From positions 2,500 through 66,499 of the forward strand of contig NMRA01000659.1 of assembly GCA_002633005.1 (NCBI GenBank): DNA of 64,000 bases, in the 5' to 3' direction. The DNA comes from Phoronis australis (taxonomy: Eukaryota > Phoronida > Phoronidae). Made by a program: the position numbers and the translations under genes. The notes under the pieces are model-generated. The model worked only from the letters and a program-made list of their open reading frames with translations. It had not been told where the DNA came from and did no database searches. This document shows positions 36,601-51,600 of this stretch, one piece after another. Positions within the stretch are counted from its first letter, which is position 1. Each line of letters starts with the position of its first letter.

Positions 36601-39600
36601 GATCCTGTTAGATATGCTGTAGAAAGGATTTCATGAGCATGTCTTAAAGCTGTTCTGGAAATTTATGCTTTATACAAAATATTGACTCATTCTGGCACTT
36701 TCTAAGAAAATCCTGTCATGTTGAAGTTTGCAATCCATCCTTGGATGTCAGTCATTGCTAACATCTTGAAATTAAGGCAACATTTCAATAACTTGGTTGT
36801 ATTCAATTTTTATGCTTTGTTTGAATGAAATATGCTTATTGTGTTATTTATTCATTTTCCTTAGTTACAGTTTTGAAATATAGTTCATTAATCGGTCACC
36901 AGGTGATATGGTTTTTAAAGGTTTAAAAGAAGATTCCATTCTTTTTCTTAGTCATTCAGAAATGAACTATTGGTTGCCTGGTCAAATGATATTACTAATG
37001 ATAAACACCTTTAAATGTGTGTTTCTGTCCCAAAAGGTGAACCATTATGAGAGACGTATACAGCAACTGGAGAAAGACTTACAAGAATCAAAGTTACAGC
37101 GACGCAAGGCTAATGATGAGGTAGGAATGATCAGTTGTCTGTCTCGTGTTTTTTTTATTATTATTGTTAAATTTGTAAGCACCATGTCTTATGAAAAATG
37201 TCCTGTTCAGAGGTCAGAAGTCTTGTGATTGCATCTGGGCAGAATTATTGGTTAACTTCTGTTTTGCATTGTTGCGTTTGTTAAAGGAATTTGTATCATG
37301 ATTGAAAAATCGATCTTGATGTACACTAAAACTGTCTAAATTTATCGCTCTGAAATCCCTGATAATAGATTCATAGTACAGCTATCCAAACTTCTCACAG
37401 CTTCAGCTGTACAGCTTCATTTCCGATCTACTATCAATGATAGGGAACTAGAGATGCCTACATGGATATTTTTATAAAATTTTTAAATGAAACTGTTCTG
37501 CGTCAATTTGTACTTGTTTTAAACATCATGTAACTAACTAATCAGCTGCCATTTTTGTTGTCTGATTACTTTTTAATTGCCACAATAAAACAAATTTTAC
37601 ACTTCTTCCTTGGATAATCATGTTACACATAATTTTAAGTAGACTTTGCATGAGTTGTGTGTTCTTTTTCTTGCTCCCATAATGTTTTTCATTATACATT
37701 ATTAACTCCTGCCTCCCTCGTTTACAAAGATTGGAACGCTCCAGGCCAAGCTGAGAGACAGCACCAAGTCGACTCAGACACACACGGACCTGCTCAAGTC
37801 TGAGTTGGCGAGGAGGGATGACACCATACAAAAGCTACGCGTGGATGTCCTGCGCTTGCAGGAGAAGCGCGAGGATGCTGTGACTGAAGTGAGTTGGGTG
37901 GGCAGACACGTGGCAGCAGGGAAAGTCAGACATCTTGTAAAAATTCTATCAAGTTATCTATTTTTATGGGACGTCTTTTCAATGTCAGCTTCATAAGGTA
38001 ACTGGCTGGGTGCAGTTTGTAATACAAAAGTTTGATTTAGTCAAACACGGATGTAGTTTCATGCTTATTCATTCTGCTAACTTGCATGAGCCTGAAGCTC
38101 TAACAGTGTACATTGAATGCTTGTTTTGACTCGCAAATGTGACTGAATCGCTAGGGTGCGCTTGTTTTGTCCAATGCATGTATCACCGTGTATGTGGTGC
38201 CTTGATTGTAGTTGGATAAACACAAAAACAATCTGGACAAACTGGACCATCGTCAGAAGGTAGCAGACGAGGAGGTAACATCATGTGTTGTACCCTCTGG
38301 CTTGTTCACCACGTCTCTGGACAGGATAGGGCAGGAATAGCTTAACCAAGAGATTGCATAATTGTACGTAATAACTACTAGGTAAAAATTCTTCAATTTG
38401 GCACTGTAACGAAATAATTTTGGTCAATGTTGGAGCTTGTCCCAAATTCTAGAAATAAGCAATACACATATTTGATTCTCATCACAGTCGTATGAGACGC
38501 ATGAAACACGCCTCGTTCAACCAAAACTGAAAAGACAGCAATAGCCAGTATGCAATCTTTTGGTTACGATTTCAGCCCGTGTAGTCTGTCCCTTGAGGTT
38601 TCATTTGTACCTCGTGTGAATTACTAACATTCAATCTCTCTTCCAGTTGCTATAACCACATATTGTACAAACCTGCTGTGTGCGTTTGCTTTTCATGCTT
38701 AACACGTGCCATTGCTTTGGCACACACCGTGTTACTGAGTATTCCATTTCCTTGCCACACTTTAGTCACCTGGCTGTAAGCCTGTGTGTTGGATAGCTCA
38801 CAGCTTTCCACCCTGTGTGTTTTAAGGTTGTCTATTACATTCAGGAAGTGACTGTTAGTAGGTTGTCAAATTCGAGAGCAGTTTGAAATTCCTAATTTCA
38901 CCTTCTTGTCAATAGTCATGATATATAGGGTGATTCTCCCAAAACAGGCTCCATAGGTCAAGTAGAAAAATTATCAAAAATTTCAAGTCTGTCTCAGGAG
39001 AATCACCTTGTATATGTTTCATCATTTGTTGAGTGGCAAGTATCTTGTCCACTCATCAGACATAACTGGACTCCACTTGGGTGTTGGCTATCTGTCGCGC
39101 ATCATCACGGACTGTTACAATAGTTGTAAGATTATCCTGGTAGACCTGTTTGTGCATACCTGTGTAACCTTAATAGCCATACCTTGCATTGAAACAGAGA
39201 CTGAGTCTTAAGTTAACATCTATCTTGCTTTGTAGTCTCAGTTCTTGTTGATCTGTCTGTTATTCTAATAACACTGTTCACGGTTCTTGTGATCATTATT
39301 TTTTCTACATATAATGGTCACTACTTCTAGTGTCTATACACTTTGTATTTTATGTCCTACTTGTGAAAATTTTGTCTTATTATTATTACTTATTGACAAC
39401 ACTAACAATTGATTATCAGTATTTTGTCTACCCTATTCTGCTGAGAACATTTTTCCACTTCTCGTTCTCACTGCTTCACACCTTTTGCCAATACTTTGTC
39501 CACCATTAAAGTTATAACTCTCAACACTAACAATCTTATGATCAAAATTCTATCTGCTATTTTACTTATCATTGCTTTACATTTATTAGTCAATATTTTG

Positions 39601-42600
39601 CCCTGTACATGCTACTTTCTCATCATTTCCACAACTAATGACCTGTGGTTTGTCTTCGATTTTCTCAACACTTCACATCCATTGGACAATTTTAGTCTAA
39701 ATATGTTATTATTCTCAATGAGGAAGATGTCTACAATATGATTTTTTACTCAGTATATCTAGTGTTCAGTATCTCTTTTTACTTTATAATACTTTAGCGC
39801 AGAAGGATTTCGTGAGAGACGGGGAAGTGATGCGTATAACTCCCAAGTGTGTCAAATGCCAGGATGTGTAATGACGTATTTCTTAGTCCTAATACATATT
39901 CCCTGATGGCGGAGGCAAAAGCTAGAAATTGCTCACAATTTTTTTTTACTTGAAAAGATGAGGAAGTGAATACTGGAACACACGATGATTGCGATTAATA
40001 ATTTCAAACGGGAACAGATTTTTTCACAGTCATTTTTGAAAACTAATATGCTTGTGAGTAAAAACCTGCATTGAACTAAACAATCTCCTCATTAAAGTTT
40101 TAAGAAATTTCGTTTTATTAAGAAACCCTGTTGTTTTGCATTTTTTGAATGTTCATCTCTTGACTTTTGTGTCTATCGATTTTAATGCCTGGGACATTAG
40201 CCGCCCCAGCCTCCTGGTGACTGTATTGGATTGTATGATGACCTCTTGACATTGCAGCTTCAGCGTGCTGAGAGGAAGATCAGCCAGTTGGAAGAAGAAC
40301 TGGGGGTTACACGTGCACAGGCAGATGAGTCAAACTCAGAGGTGTGTGAGTAGGGTCACGACCTGAGGTCATGCTGGAGTCAGGTCATTCCAGATTAAGT
40401 AGAGTTTTACAAAGAATGACACTAGCACTACAATTCGATGACAAAATTTCCTCTCTTTTCACAATGTGATGAATCTTGTGCCGTGATTTGGCTTGTTTTT
40501 ACGGGGGAACTTCTGGACCATGACTGATGGTTCGTTTCTGTGGTAACGATAGACTGAGATAATAGAATTTTGTTATGTTCAAAAACGACCCCCTCTGCAA
40601 GAAGATTGCTCATAGTTTTTAATTGTAAGTGACAAATGTTTTGTGGTTTACCTCAATTTATTTTGATTTTAGTCTTCTGTAACATAGTAATCAAAAGATT
40701 TAATTGTTTACCCTTTGACATTTGTTCATTGCATCCCCCTTCCCCCTCCCCCCTTCTCCGTTTCATTGTAGTCTGAGAATGATTAGCATGATCACCCTTT
40801 GCATGTTTTGCTGGCTTTTTGTCACATTTTTGCCTTGTTGTCATGCTTATTGTTGTTTTGTTGCTGTCATGGACCGTTTGTGTGTAGCATGTCATTTAAA
40901 TGAGCGGCATGTTGACTATTGATCCAGTAAGAGAAGCGTAACAGAAATTATCCTTTCCGCCTTGCCCCAGTTTGTGTTTAGACGACACTGGAGCAACTAA
41001 TTTCCTCAAGATAGTGTTGTCTGCGAGCATCACACCTTGTTAACTCTGTTCATGTTTTGCTGCATGTCTGACTGTGTTGTCTCCCCTGTATCTCAACAGG
41101 TCGGTCGTCTGCAGTCACAGCTGTCCCGCTGTGACGGTGACCTCCAGCGAACGCTCGCTCTTCACGCTGATGCTCAAGCTCAGGTACTGACATCGGCTTC
41201 AGTCTCGCACCCTCTTATAGTCCACTCGCACGCGTGACTAACTTACTAATCATGTTGGTGGTGGTGATATTGCGGTGGCGTGTACTAACCCTGAGCTTCT
41301 GTTGGCTGTCTATTAATTGCACGGTTTTTGGTGGGCGTGGTAACAGCAAGTTCTATCATGACACTTTCAAATTTGCAAACACTGCAAACTGTATGAATCT
41401 CCCCATAATCAATTACTATACCATTTAAAATCTTTGAGCTTTACGGGAAAGCCTTGATTATCTTTTTAAAATAACTTCGGGTACATGTAACAGCCGAAAG
41501 GACTCGGATGACTTATCATGAAGGTATTAAGATTAAAATTAGGGGTCATGAAAGAAAAGACTGGAAGTAAAGGTTAGATAACTAGGACTGTCTTAAACTC
41601 TTGTAGGTGCCTTGTTAGTTAACACTGTCACACACTACAGTAAAGGTTAGACAGCTAGGAGTGTGTTAAATTCTTGTATTCTTGGTAACACTGTCTCACA
41701 CTTCAGTAAAGGTTAGCTAAGACTATGTTAAACTCTTGTAGGTGACTAGTTAATTAACACTGTCACTTACTACAGTAACTGTAACAGTGAACCACAGACA
41801 GTAGTGCCTGCTGTACTGTTGTATCATATCAGATAGTATAGAGTTTCTAGAGCTGTTTACAGGATTCTCTTGCAAATTACTTCTTAGATGGTCTAGGTAG
41901 AGACTTGTTATCAATGCAATACTTTGCTCAGTCTTGGGCAGTTTTAATCTTAGCGTAATTTGTGTTTATTTTGCTAGCCAGCTGTCTGTGTATGACTGAA
42001 AGTCAAAATGCAGCCTGAAATTGATGTAGATAATTAAGAAACTTGCAGAATAAGCAGAGCTCGCTTTTTCAGTCCACTGGATCTCTACTTGTGCAATGAA
42101 GTTTATACATGGATATAGAGCGCCTGTTGCCTGATCACCTGTAATCTTCTTGTTACCCCTGCATTCAAATGCCACCCACCTTGTTTGCTACAGCTATTTA
42201 AAAGAAATGCCATGTTACTAAATGTACTCACATCACTCACTTTTGTCACTAAAAATGTCTGCACTCAACTTCAAAACAATACCTTCCAGACACACGCACT
42301 CACAAAAATTATAGGTCACATATTGAGCATCCACCTGTCTTTTGTTATCCGTTCATTGTAAGTTACCTTTGCTTGTCTTTTGATTATTTCAAAAACCGCT
42401 TGACTGACAAGTCATGGTAATGAAATAAGCATAAATTTATATGGCGAGGATGACTGCTAGCAAGTTGACTTCCTGCAGGATGTGCCTTGTGTGCCAGATT
42501 TTGATGAAATTTGACACAAACGGTGGGTATTCACTGACACCAGATGATTTTCAAACGAATTCTACTACTGTTGCACCCCCAGGTGGCCAGTTAATTTTTG

Positions 42601-45600
42601 ACAAGATGTCGCTTCTCTATAGATTTTTGTCAACAGCGCTTGATGGATTTCGGTGAAATTTGAGTGACCCCTGTTGGTCATTTTCAAATTAGTTTTTTGA
42701 AGATCTTGCTTATCCATTGATTATTCTAAAATAGCATCGCAGATTTTTCATGGACACTGATAGAGAGATGTGTGGATGGGTTATGCCTGCAACAGTTGAT
42801 TTCTGCTTTGAAATGATAATGACCTAATTAGTCAAACCATGTTACACTTAAACACCCTTAGAAGCATGCGGTGTGGTCGTGGGCACATTTCAACGTTAGT
42901 AAAGTGAAAACCATTCTGTTTTTTTTGGAAGTGCACGCAAAGTTGTGAACAAAGAGTAGTTCACTGAAGAATCATTGAAACAAGAAATTGGTGAATAGGT
43001 GGCGCTCTATTTCATGGTGCTCAAAGACAGTGCATAAGATCGCTTCACAAATTTAGCAGCATATTAATGGTCAGGAATAAAGGCAATTTTTTGCATATTT
43101 GGTAAAAAAGTTAATTTACATAAGGAAGTCAGAGTAGTTTTTTGTTGGCAACATGAATTTTTTATCAGATTTTATTTCACTTTCTTTTACCCAGATCAAT
43201 TCAATGCTGTATGCTGTATATTTTTACAGTTTTGAGTCCAGGCTAATAATGGTGCTTTCATTTTGTTTGTTGAGCTAGATTTTCAAATTTTCTTGACATC
43301 TTTTGACCACCGACATTAAACTTTGCTTCCTCTGCAGGGTGTCCAATGGAACTCTGACTCAAACTGACACCCTAGCCAGGACTCAGTGTTCAGCATTTAC
43401 GCCCAACTACAATAAGCAAGTAACCAACAGTATCTCTTTTAACTTTGCTAACAGCAGCTCTGAGAGTTCATTGACCTGTCCTGAATCGCAAAGTTTGTTA
43501 AGATATGATATAAGGTACAATAAACTTTATTTCAGACCTATTTTTCCATAGTAACGTAACAAACCACTCTATAACAGCAATCTGGGGTCATAAAAAGTTG
43601 ACCCCCGTCATTATTTATGGATGCCCTGAGAACTTGGGGAACCAATTATAACCCTATTTTTGAAATACTGGATAACTCCCTGTGTCTCGGTACTAAAGGG
43701 AAGTCAAGTAGCTCTTCAAATCTCTTCTCTCACTCAGCTGCCCTCCAACTTCAGCCTGAAACTGACCCTTGCCAGAATGTGTGATTGTTTGAAGTCTTGA
43801 ACACTTTTCTACAGAAAAGCCTGAAAATTGAGCGTCACTAAATTTCCAAGCTGAAAACATGAAGCCTTGCATTTAATCCATTGGTACTACTTGGCATGCT
43901 ACTGCTGTGGTTGCTGTCCTTGCAAGTTGGGTATTCTCTGTCGTAGTTTTCTGACTACTAGACGTGTCATAGATGTCTAGGTGGTATATAGTCGCCTTAT
44001 ACCTTGATATTACCAAGGTGTCGCCACCAGTTGTCTCACCTTGAATTATTGACCAATGTCAGGCCTTTTATTGCCTGTAGAACATGATTTAAAATAATTT
44101 CAGTTCAGTGTGCAAAATAATTTATTACTAAAATCACCTTGAAGGCATTCACTTGTACATAGTGCAGGAACTGGAACACAAAGAAATCATTTGCATGACT
44201 TTAGATTGTGTGCAATAGTTAAGAATGGTAAAACATTTGATGTGTTTGTACTTAGTGCAGTGCATCGAGCGCTTTTTTGTTTTTTGGTTTGTTTATTTTT
44301 TTTTTGCTTTCCTTGCAAATCCCAGTCCACTTCTGACCGAGTTTCAATCCCTTACATTTGTGACTTTCTGAACCATCTCTTTGTGTTTTCTTACTGGCTT
44401 TTATGTATGTGTGTGTGCAGTCTTCAGCCACGCTATTGGACCAAGAGCTGTTATTTCTCCGCGCTCGACGAAGTCACGTGAAAAGCCAGGTAGGCTGTAA
44501 AACAATGCAGTTGTAGGGTCACGTGAAACAGTAAGTGTCACATGTAAGGCAGTACAGTAGTGTTATCATGTGAAATCACTAACCCACTATTACGCGATCC
44601 CAGAACATACTATTTACCACAGGTTTTCCACAATAGTGTCATCCCCAAATAACATGTATGACAAATTGTTATTGGTAGTGGATAAGGTATTTCCCATCAT
44701 CACATATTAGTTAAATGTCTCGTTAACACAATTGTCTTTTCATAATTGTCCCAAACAATGTGTGCACGTAACGTACACGCCATTGCAGTAGACTTGCACT
44801 CATTAAATCATTTTGTTCCCCTGGAACATGCCAATCTTTCAACAGCTGCTGAAATTTTACAAACATAGTTGAAGTTTCTTTTGTCATATTGAGACAATGT
44901 GGTATACAGCTAAACTTGTAGTGGAATTGAAGACCGAGTTGTTTTCGGTTTCATGTCAGAGCTTCAGGTATTAGAATTTGCTTTCGTGTGGGAAATTGAA
45001 CTATTCAGTGGTAAGTAAATTGTAGTGTTTGAGTATTTTTGAAAATGAGTGGTTTTACTAAAGGAGGGTGCATCTTATGACAGCCAACAGAGGTCGGTGG
45101 TGGTTTTGTAAACCGTGAATTCTGTAAGTCAACTGTCACAGGTTGAACTTCTGAACACCAACACCAAACTGTTGAAGCCAGCAATGTTAACACCATGCGT
45201 GATTCTTTTAAAGCCTCGGAATTGCTTGATAGCTAAAAAGCGGATTACATGTTGCAACTGTGTGAAAAGTAAGTTCACTTGGATGTGAGATGCCTCAGCT
45301 GTGCCGTGTGAATAGATTCCAGGCTGTTTTGATGTGTTGCACTGTGTACAGTATTTGTCACATTTACTTATCAACAATCGTTTGATTATTTTATAACTTC
45401 ATGTTTTTAGCTGGTAGAAAATATTCACCTATACAAGTACTAGGGATGAAGCAACGTTCTTTGTCTTCTGCTGATGCTATCTCCTCAGTCCTCTTATAAT
45501 TTCTGAACACAACACTGTCAAGTGCCGAGACACTGTCACTTATTGTAGCAAATCAGCAGAAACCATGAGTGTTGTGTTCAACCATACCATACTTATGTAA

Positions 45601-48600
45601 ACTATTATTTAAACGTCCTGTTTCAGCCAGTTAAAAGGCTTTAATGTCCTGATTACTCAAAGGATATCCCTGGTTATTGGTTTAATGCTGTTTCTGATTT
45701 TGGCTTATTTTCTCATCAGTGATGTCTTGGGGAGCCAAGCAGTTCATTGTGTCAAATGCTTTCTTTAGATACAGAAACTCACTGAAACTCTGGATAAAGT
45801 GCAAGCTTCATCCAAAGACACACAGGAAGCACTGGCAGCTGAGGTTTGATTTCTACATTATTTTAATTTATTACAATTATTCTTTATTTTTTCCCTGGTC
45901 AGTTCAGGAATGTGATTATTTGTTTTAACAAGCACATCTGTGGGCCTTAGAATGATTCTTAAAGATAAATTTTATGATTTCTGTTGCAGGCACCAAGTAT
46001 GATCCTGTTTCACTGAGCATTGCTTGTCTTTAAGTTAATTCTTAAACCAATTAGATGATAGCCCTAAAAGCATCAGAGGATTAGACTGAGGACAAAATAT
46101 TAGTGTTTCATGATTTAAACCAAAAATTGAGAGTTTATTGTTATCTGAAATATAAGATGTGTATGAAACGCAGCTTTTTGTTCATTGTTCCATAAACTTG
46201 TTTCCCAACAGGTAGCAGAACGTCATGACATGATCATGCAGTTAAAGGCAGATAAGAAGTCATTAGAGGATGGCCAGCAAGAGGCGCTGTCGTCTGCACG
46301 TCACCGTGGTGATGTGATTAAGCAGTTGAGAGATGAGGTGAAGGATTTAGCGGATAAGGTGAGATAGAAGTGTGATTATTCATGACAATTGGAATTTAAG
46401 TCACTCTCACTGTTATCGCCATTTTCAACAAAACTTACGCATTATAGAAGGAGTTGGTCAAGACTTATGGTTTTGATGTTCTAAAAATGACAATGCTATA
46501 TTTATTGCTTTTTATATCTCATATAACCTCTAAGAATTGTTTAAAAATAATTTGTTTTATTTTACAACGTTGGTCTACAGACGAAAACAACGTTGAAATT
46601 CAATCCGTACACAAACAATTTAACCCAAAAGAAAGCAGACAATATGACCCGTGACGGCTGAGTGCAAATGGAATTCCACTTTATGATGGTTGAGTGTAAG
46701 TAGAACTGGTCGTCATAGTCGCCGTCCGTCATGATGGGTCATTTAGATCAAGTGGAAAAGCTATATTCCATGATTGCTATACAAACCTCGTTATATTTTC
46801 AAAAGATGCAAGGCATGAAAAATACAGACAGTTCACTAATTAGGTCATCCGTTGTCACACTAATACACGTGAGGGTCGTCCTGTCTATCAGAAGTTGCGT
46901 CGGATTAAAACTGATACATGTGCATGTATTGCACATGTATTGCAAGTGTATTGCACATGTGTTGCATGTATTAAGTTTTAAGAAACGGATGTTGGCTGAA
47001 TTTCACATCATTAATATTATCGATGCCTGTTCCATTGATCACATCATCAGCACCCCGACCTGGGCCATCACTTTTATGAGTATTGTAATAAACAGTCGCA
47101 AAAATGGTGATTTGTAAATTGTTTCACTTGGGTCATTCACGGGTCTCAGTTTCTCTCATGAACATGTAGTGTGATTGCATAGTTTTATTCATACGTGTAT
47201 TATACCTTGATTTACAACACATGTTGGAAATTTTATAACTAACAATATATTTACTACGGAAAATTTTGTTTGTTGCTTGGAATTTTTTTTACTCGTTGCC
47301 TTGATGCCCATTTTGCCATGAATTTTTGTCAGTAATTTTGAGCATATTAGAATTACAGTAATTTTCAATTTTTATTTCTTGAATTCATTATGGTGTGACT
47401 GCCCAGTAATATTTTAACCTTATTTGAAATGTGCAGTCAAACACGATGATCAAATTCACTGGTTATAGCACACTGAAGCTGTGTTGATTAATCATTTACC
47501 GTGGTCATGCTTGCAAAATGCTCTACCATATTAAAATTTCACAAAGGCTTCCTACTTTTCTGTACTCATTTAAATTTGCAAATTGGTTATGGGTTTTGTT
47601 CATAATTATGCGACAACTGTTCTTGGACATAGTCAACAAGTTTACCTGAATGTCTAAGGACTGAGGAAAATGGGATGATCCTAGTAATTATTGCCTCTGC
47701 GTACACGGTCTGTTGCACTTCTAGTGTAAAGACCTACAATTTTTGTCTCATTCCTCTCTGTATAGAAAAGAGAATTATTGTGCTGTGTTAGGTCATGTAA
47801 TTATGTTAACTTTGTTCTTGGCTCATTTTTACAGCTTCAAGACCGTGAGTCCAGACTAGGCCAAGTAGAAGGTGAACTGGCGGAATACCAAAGTAGATAC
47901 CTGGCCCAGAACACAGAGGTAGGTGGATGCAGGTGGTAGGCATTCAATGTCAGTAGATACCTGGCCCAGAACACGGAGATGGCAGATATTCAGTATTAGT
48001 CGAAGAGTAGATATCTGGCTCAGAACATGGAGGGGAATGGATGCAGATGGCAGACATTAACTTTGTAATTAATGGCCAACAACTGATGCTATGCGACCAT
48101 TACCAGGATACAAGTTGCAGCATTGATAAGTTCAAGAAGGAATAGTTGTCTATTTCAAAGCCAAAATTGGTTTACGCATCCAAATATTTTTAGATTGTCT
48201 CATGCGTGTGAAATTGGTTGCACACTACTGTTTTTAGCAGTTGTTTGCTTTAGGTTGTTAAATTTGCTTTTTAAATTTGTCTTTTCACTGTTGAATTTTT
48301 GTTTTTGATCAAAATGCTTGGTAGCCTACACCTCATTAATAGTCTTGACTGTATATTTTTCAAATATCATCTACTTTCAATCGTACATAGCTTGACCAGC
48401 TTCAGGCTAACCTCCTAGAACAGAACAGCAATGCTGGACACCAGGAGGCACTTTTAAAGGATACAATACAGGCAAAGCAGGAGTCCATAGAAAGTCTTGG
48501 TCAGGAAATACTTCAACTCAAGGAAAAACTGTTACAGGCACAGTCTATGGTAAGGGGGCTACTGACAGGGGTGCTGTGAATGTTTGCAGCACATTGGTGT

Positions 48601-51600
48601 GATCTGATGACTGCGTGAAATATATCCCATAATATGTGATGCTATATCATTCAGCATAAGTGTTAACTTGTCAAGTGTCAAAATCCAAGTTTCTAGAAAA
48701 GTAGCGAGCAACTTGAGTCATCTGGCTGCTAGTTTGTTCACACTTTTTCATAAATTTGGATAAATTTAAGTTTGTGTTCCTGTCTAATGCACTCCGGTAC
48801 GACTGTGTACTCAGTGTTTTTTTATGAACCGTTGTGTGGTATGATCGTGTCAAAAATATTTCTCTGAGACCTTCATGAAAAGTGTTTGTAAATTTGGTTG
48901 GACCTTTAATGTTACTAGTACTGTTAATAAAAGTGCTCATGGTACTCCTGGTGGTACATTGTAGTTACATAATTTTCAAGCTTCACTTGCAAATTGACCT
49001 CTATGTAAATTTAATTTAAAAAGAACTGAATCTTTATATTGCATTACGGCAAACTGCCAGTTTTAAGCTAGGATATTCAGTTGCATTAAAGAGCCATCAC
49101 ACAAGTTTTTGAAAACATGTCTCAGGTGGATTTAAAAGTTTATTTTATAGAACTGTTGTTTTAAATTTATTTATACGCACAGTGGGCTTTTTTCAGATTA
49201 AAAGCAAGGAGGACCAGATTGACTCGATTCATGGCCAGAGGTCACAGCTAGACACAGAACTCTCTAGTAAAGAAGACCAACTTCACAAACTAGAAATGGA
49301 GAACATGAATGCCAAAGAACAAAATAGAAAAGTAAAAGATGAGGTGAATTGACTAAATCCTATGCTACTTAGAGTATAGTATAATAATTAGTAATAATTG
49401 AAAATCCAACTGGAATTTCTTAAAATCTTTAATTTTCGCTCTTCCGCTTCTGCTAGGACACTTTCTCAGTCTCAAGAAATGGTTGTCTGTCACAATTGGC
49501 TTATACTGATTACAGTGGAAAACATTTGATCAAACATAAAATCTGGTACAAAAGGTCATGGGAACATTTAAAATATAATGCAATGACCTCAAATATAAGA
49601 CAATGAAACCGTTTCTTCTCACTTTCTCAGCAGTGAGTGACCTAAATCAAAATTTAGTATCCACAAGGGAGTGCTGTTTTGTTGCCGTTTTAAGTATTGT
49701 CAAAGGTAACACAATGTTGGTTGGCTCGAACCATTCCATGAAAATATTGAATAAATAACAAATATAATGCAGCAGCAGGTGACTTGAATCACGTTTTAGG
49801 CGATGCTTTTGTTCATGCTAGAATGCAAATAACCTTGAATACAAACCTGTGGCCTTGTATTTGCCTTAAGGTCAGTACTCTTCAAAATGAGGTTAATAAT
49901 GTGATAGGAACACGTCTGCTATCCATTGTGAGTATGCGCACACGTCTGCTATCCATTGTGAGTATGCGCACACGTCTGCTATCCATTGTGAGTATGCGCA
50001 CACGTCTGCTATCCATTGTGAGTATGATCTCTGTGACAGTCAGTTGCATCAATCACATGAAAATGTGTTTCTGTTATATTGCTTAAGTCTCTCATGTGAA
50101 TGAGCCTAAATATGTTGGGACTTTTGAGCATGTTTTAACATTTAAATGTTCTATGCGTTGCATTTGACCACTTGTAGATTTCACGACGTGACATAACCAT
50201 TAAACAACTAGACTCTGACCTATCCTTGGTGCGGAAACAATTAAAAGATGCTGTTGAGGAAAATGGCCGACTTGACTCACGGCTGCAAGCCTATGCAATC
50301 AATGCCCAGAGTGAGCAGGATGCCTTGACAGGGGAGGTAATTCATTTGATCTTCTACTTATTGATATTAGTACGTAGCTTCTGTTATGTTTGTGTTTGTG
50401 TTTATATGGGACCAGAAATTGTTGACAGTGCACCCGGGCCACACACTGTACTTTCGTGGCCTCTCTAGTTCCCCAAGTGTTTGTCTGGGATACTTTGTTT
50501 TGAAAGGGGATGATAAAATAGAAAGTGTATGTACTTAAAAGTTGTGTGTCTAATGCTCTTAACACGGAATACGCATGATTTACTACTGTAACAGCATTGT
50601 GTTACATTTGTAGGTGAAACGTCGTGAAGAGACCCTTCAACAGCTGAGACTGCAGTCTCTACAACATCAGGAAACTAACAGTCAACTTGAGGAGGAGGTA
50701 GGAGCAGTATACGGTCATGTTCTTCTGTTATGTGCAGTAATATTACATCATCTGTTGGAACAAGTTACCCGTTGTTATAACTGCCAGGCTGAGACAGAGT
50801 CCAGACACGGCGCTCTAATATTCTCTGTATTTTCTGCCAGAATTGAATTAAAAATAGCAGTGATTTTTAGCATTCGCCTTTAAAACAAGCTCAAGAAAAT
50901 TAGCTATTAGTGCTTGATTTTGTTATGGATTACGTAAATGAGTGCGCACTCCAAATTTAATCTGGAGCTACAAATTTGCGTAAAAGGAGTAGATTACGAG
51001 TTAGGAGTCTAAGTTATTGGTTTAATGCTGGGGTCATCAAGTGCAAAATAGGAATTTACTCAATCATCCACTTACACCACTGCTCGAGTACTGAGTAATG
51101 GACACTTATCATGAATTCGTTCTTAAGTAGATCGGAAAATGTTATATTTTTCTTTTTAATGGTACGGTTGTATCGGGAGTGTCAACTTGTTGACTGTATG
51201 TCGTGTGACAGTAGGTTGTATCTGAAAGTTAACTGTATCTTGTGTGACAGTTGGTTGTATGTCATTTCAGATTGCACAAGCAAACAGAACTATAGAGCAG
51301 CTGAAAACACAGAAGACAGATTTGGTGAATGAAGTAAGCCAGACTCAGTAGACGCAGTAATCTCAGTTGAGACTTAGTGATATGTGCGCTTCTATCATAG
51401 AAAAGAATGTTGTTCTAAAAATATTAACTGGTATTGTGCGTACTATAAAATGTGTAAAGAAATCTATTGTTGTTTTTGAAAGGCTGTTACAAACATGCCA
51501 GGTCTGTTTATATGCGACCTGTCTGGCACCAAAGCTTTTTCCACTATGCAAAGTCTTGTTTTTCGTCAACTTCTGATCACAGAATGAATCAGCTGTGTTT

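Noticed and set aside
43325-43551. Exon-like open stretch after a good acceptor (CTTCCTCTGCAG)
   Set aside because: Phase 0 entry hits TGA after nine codons. The open frame needs phase 2, which neither neighbour provides, and there is no good donor.
46731-47117. 128-codon open frame in the intron after exon 17
   Set aside because: It spans an ATGTATTGCAC array, has mixed composition, no splice context and no family resemblance.
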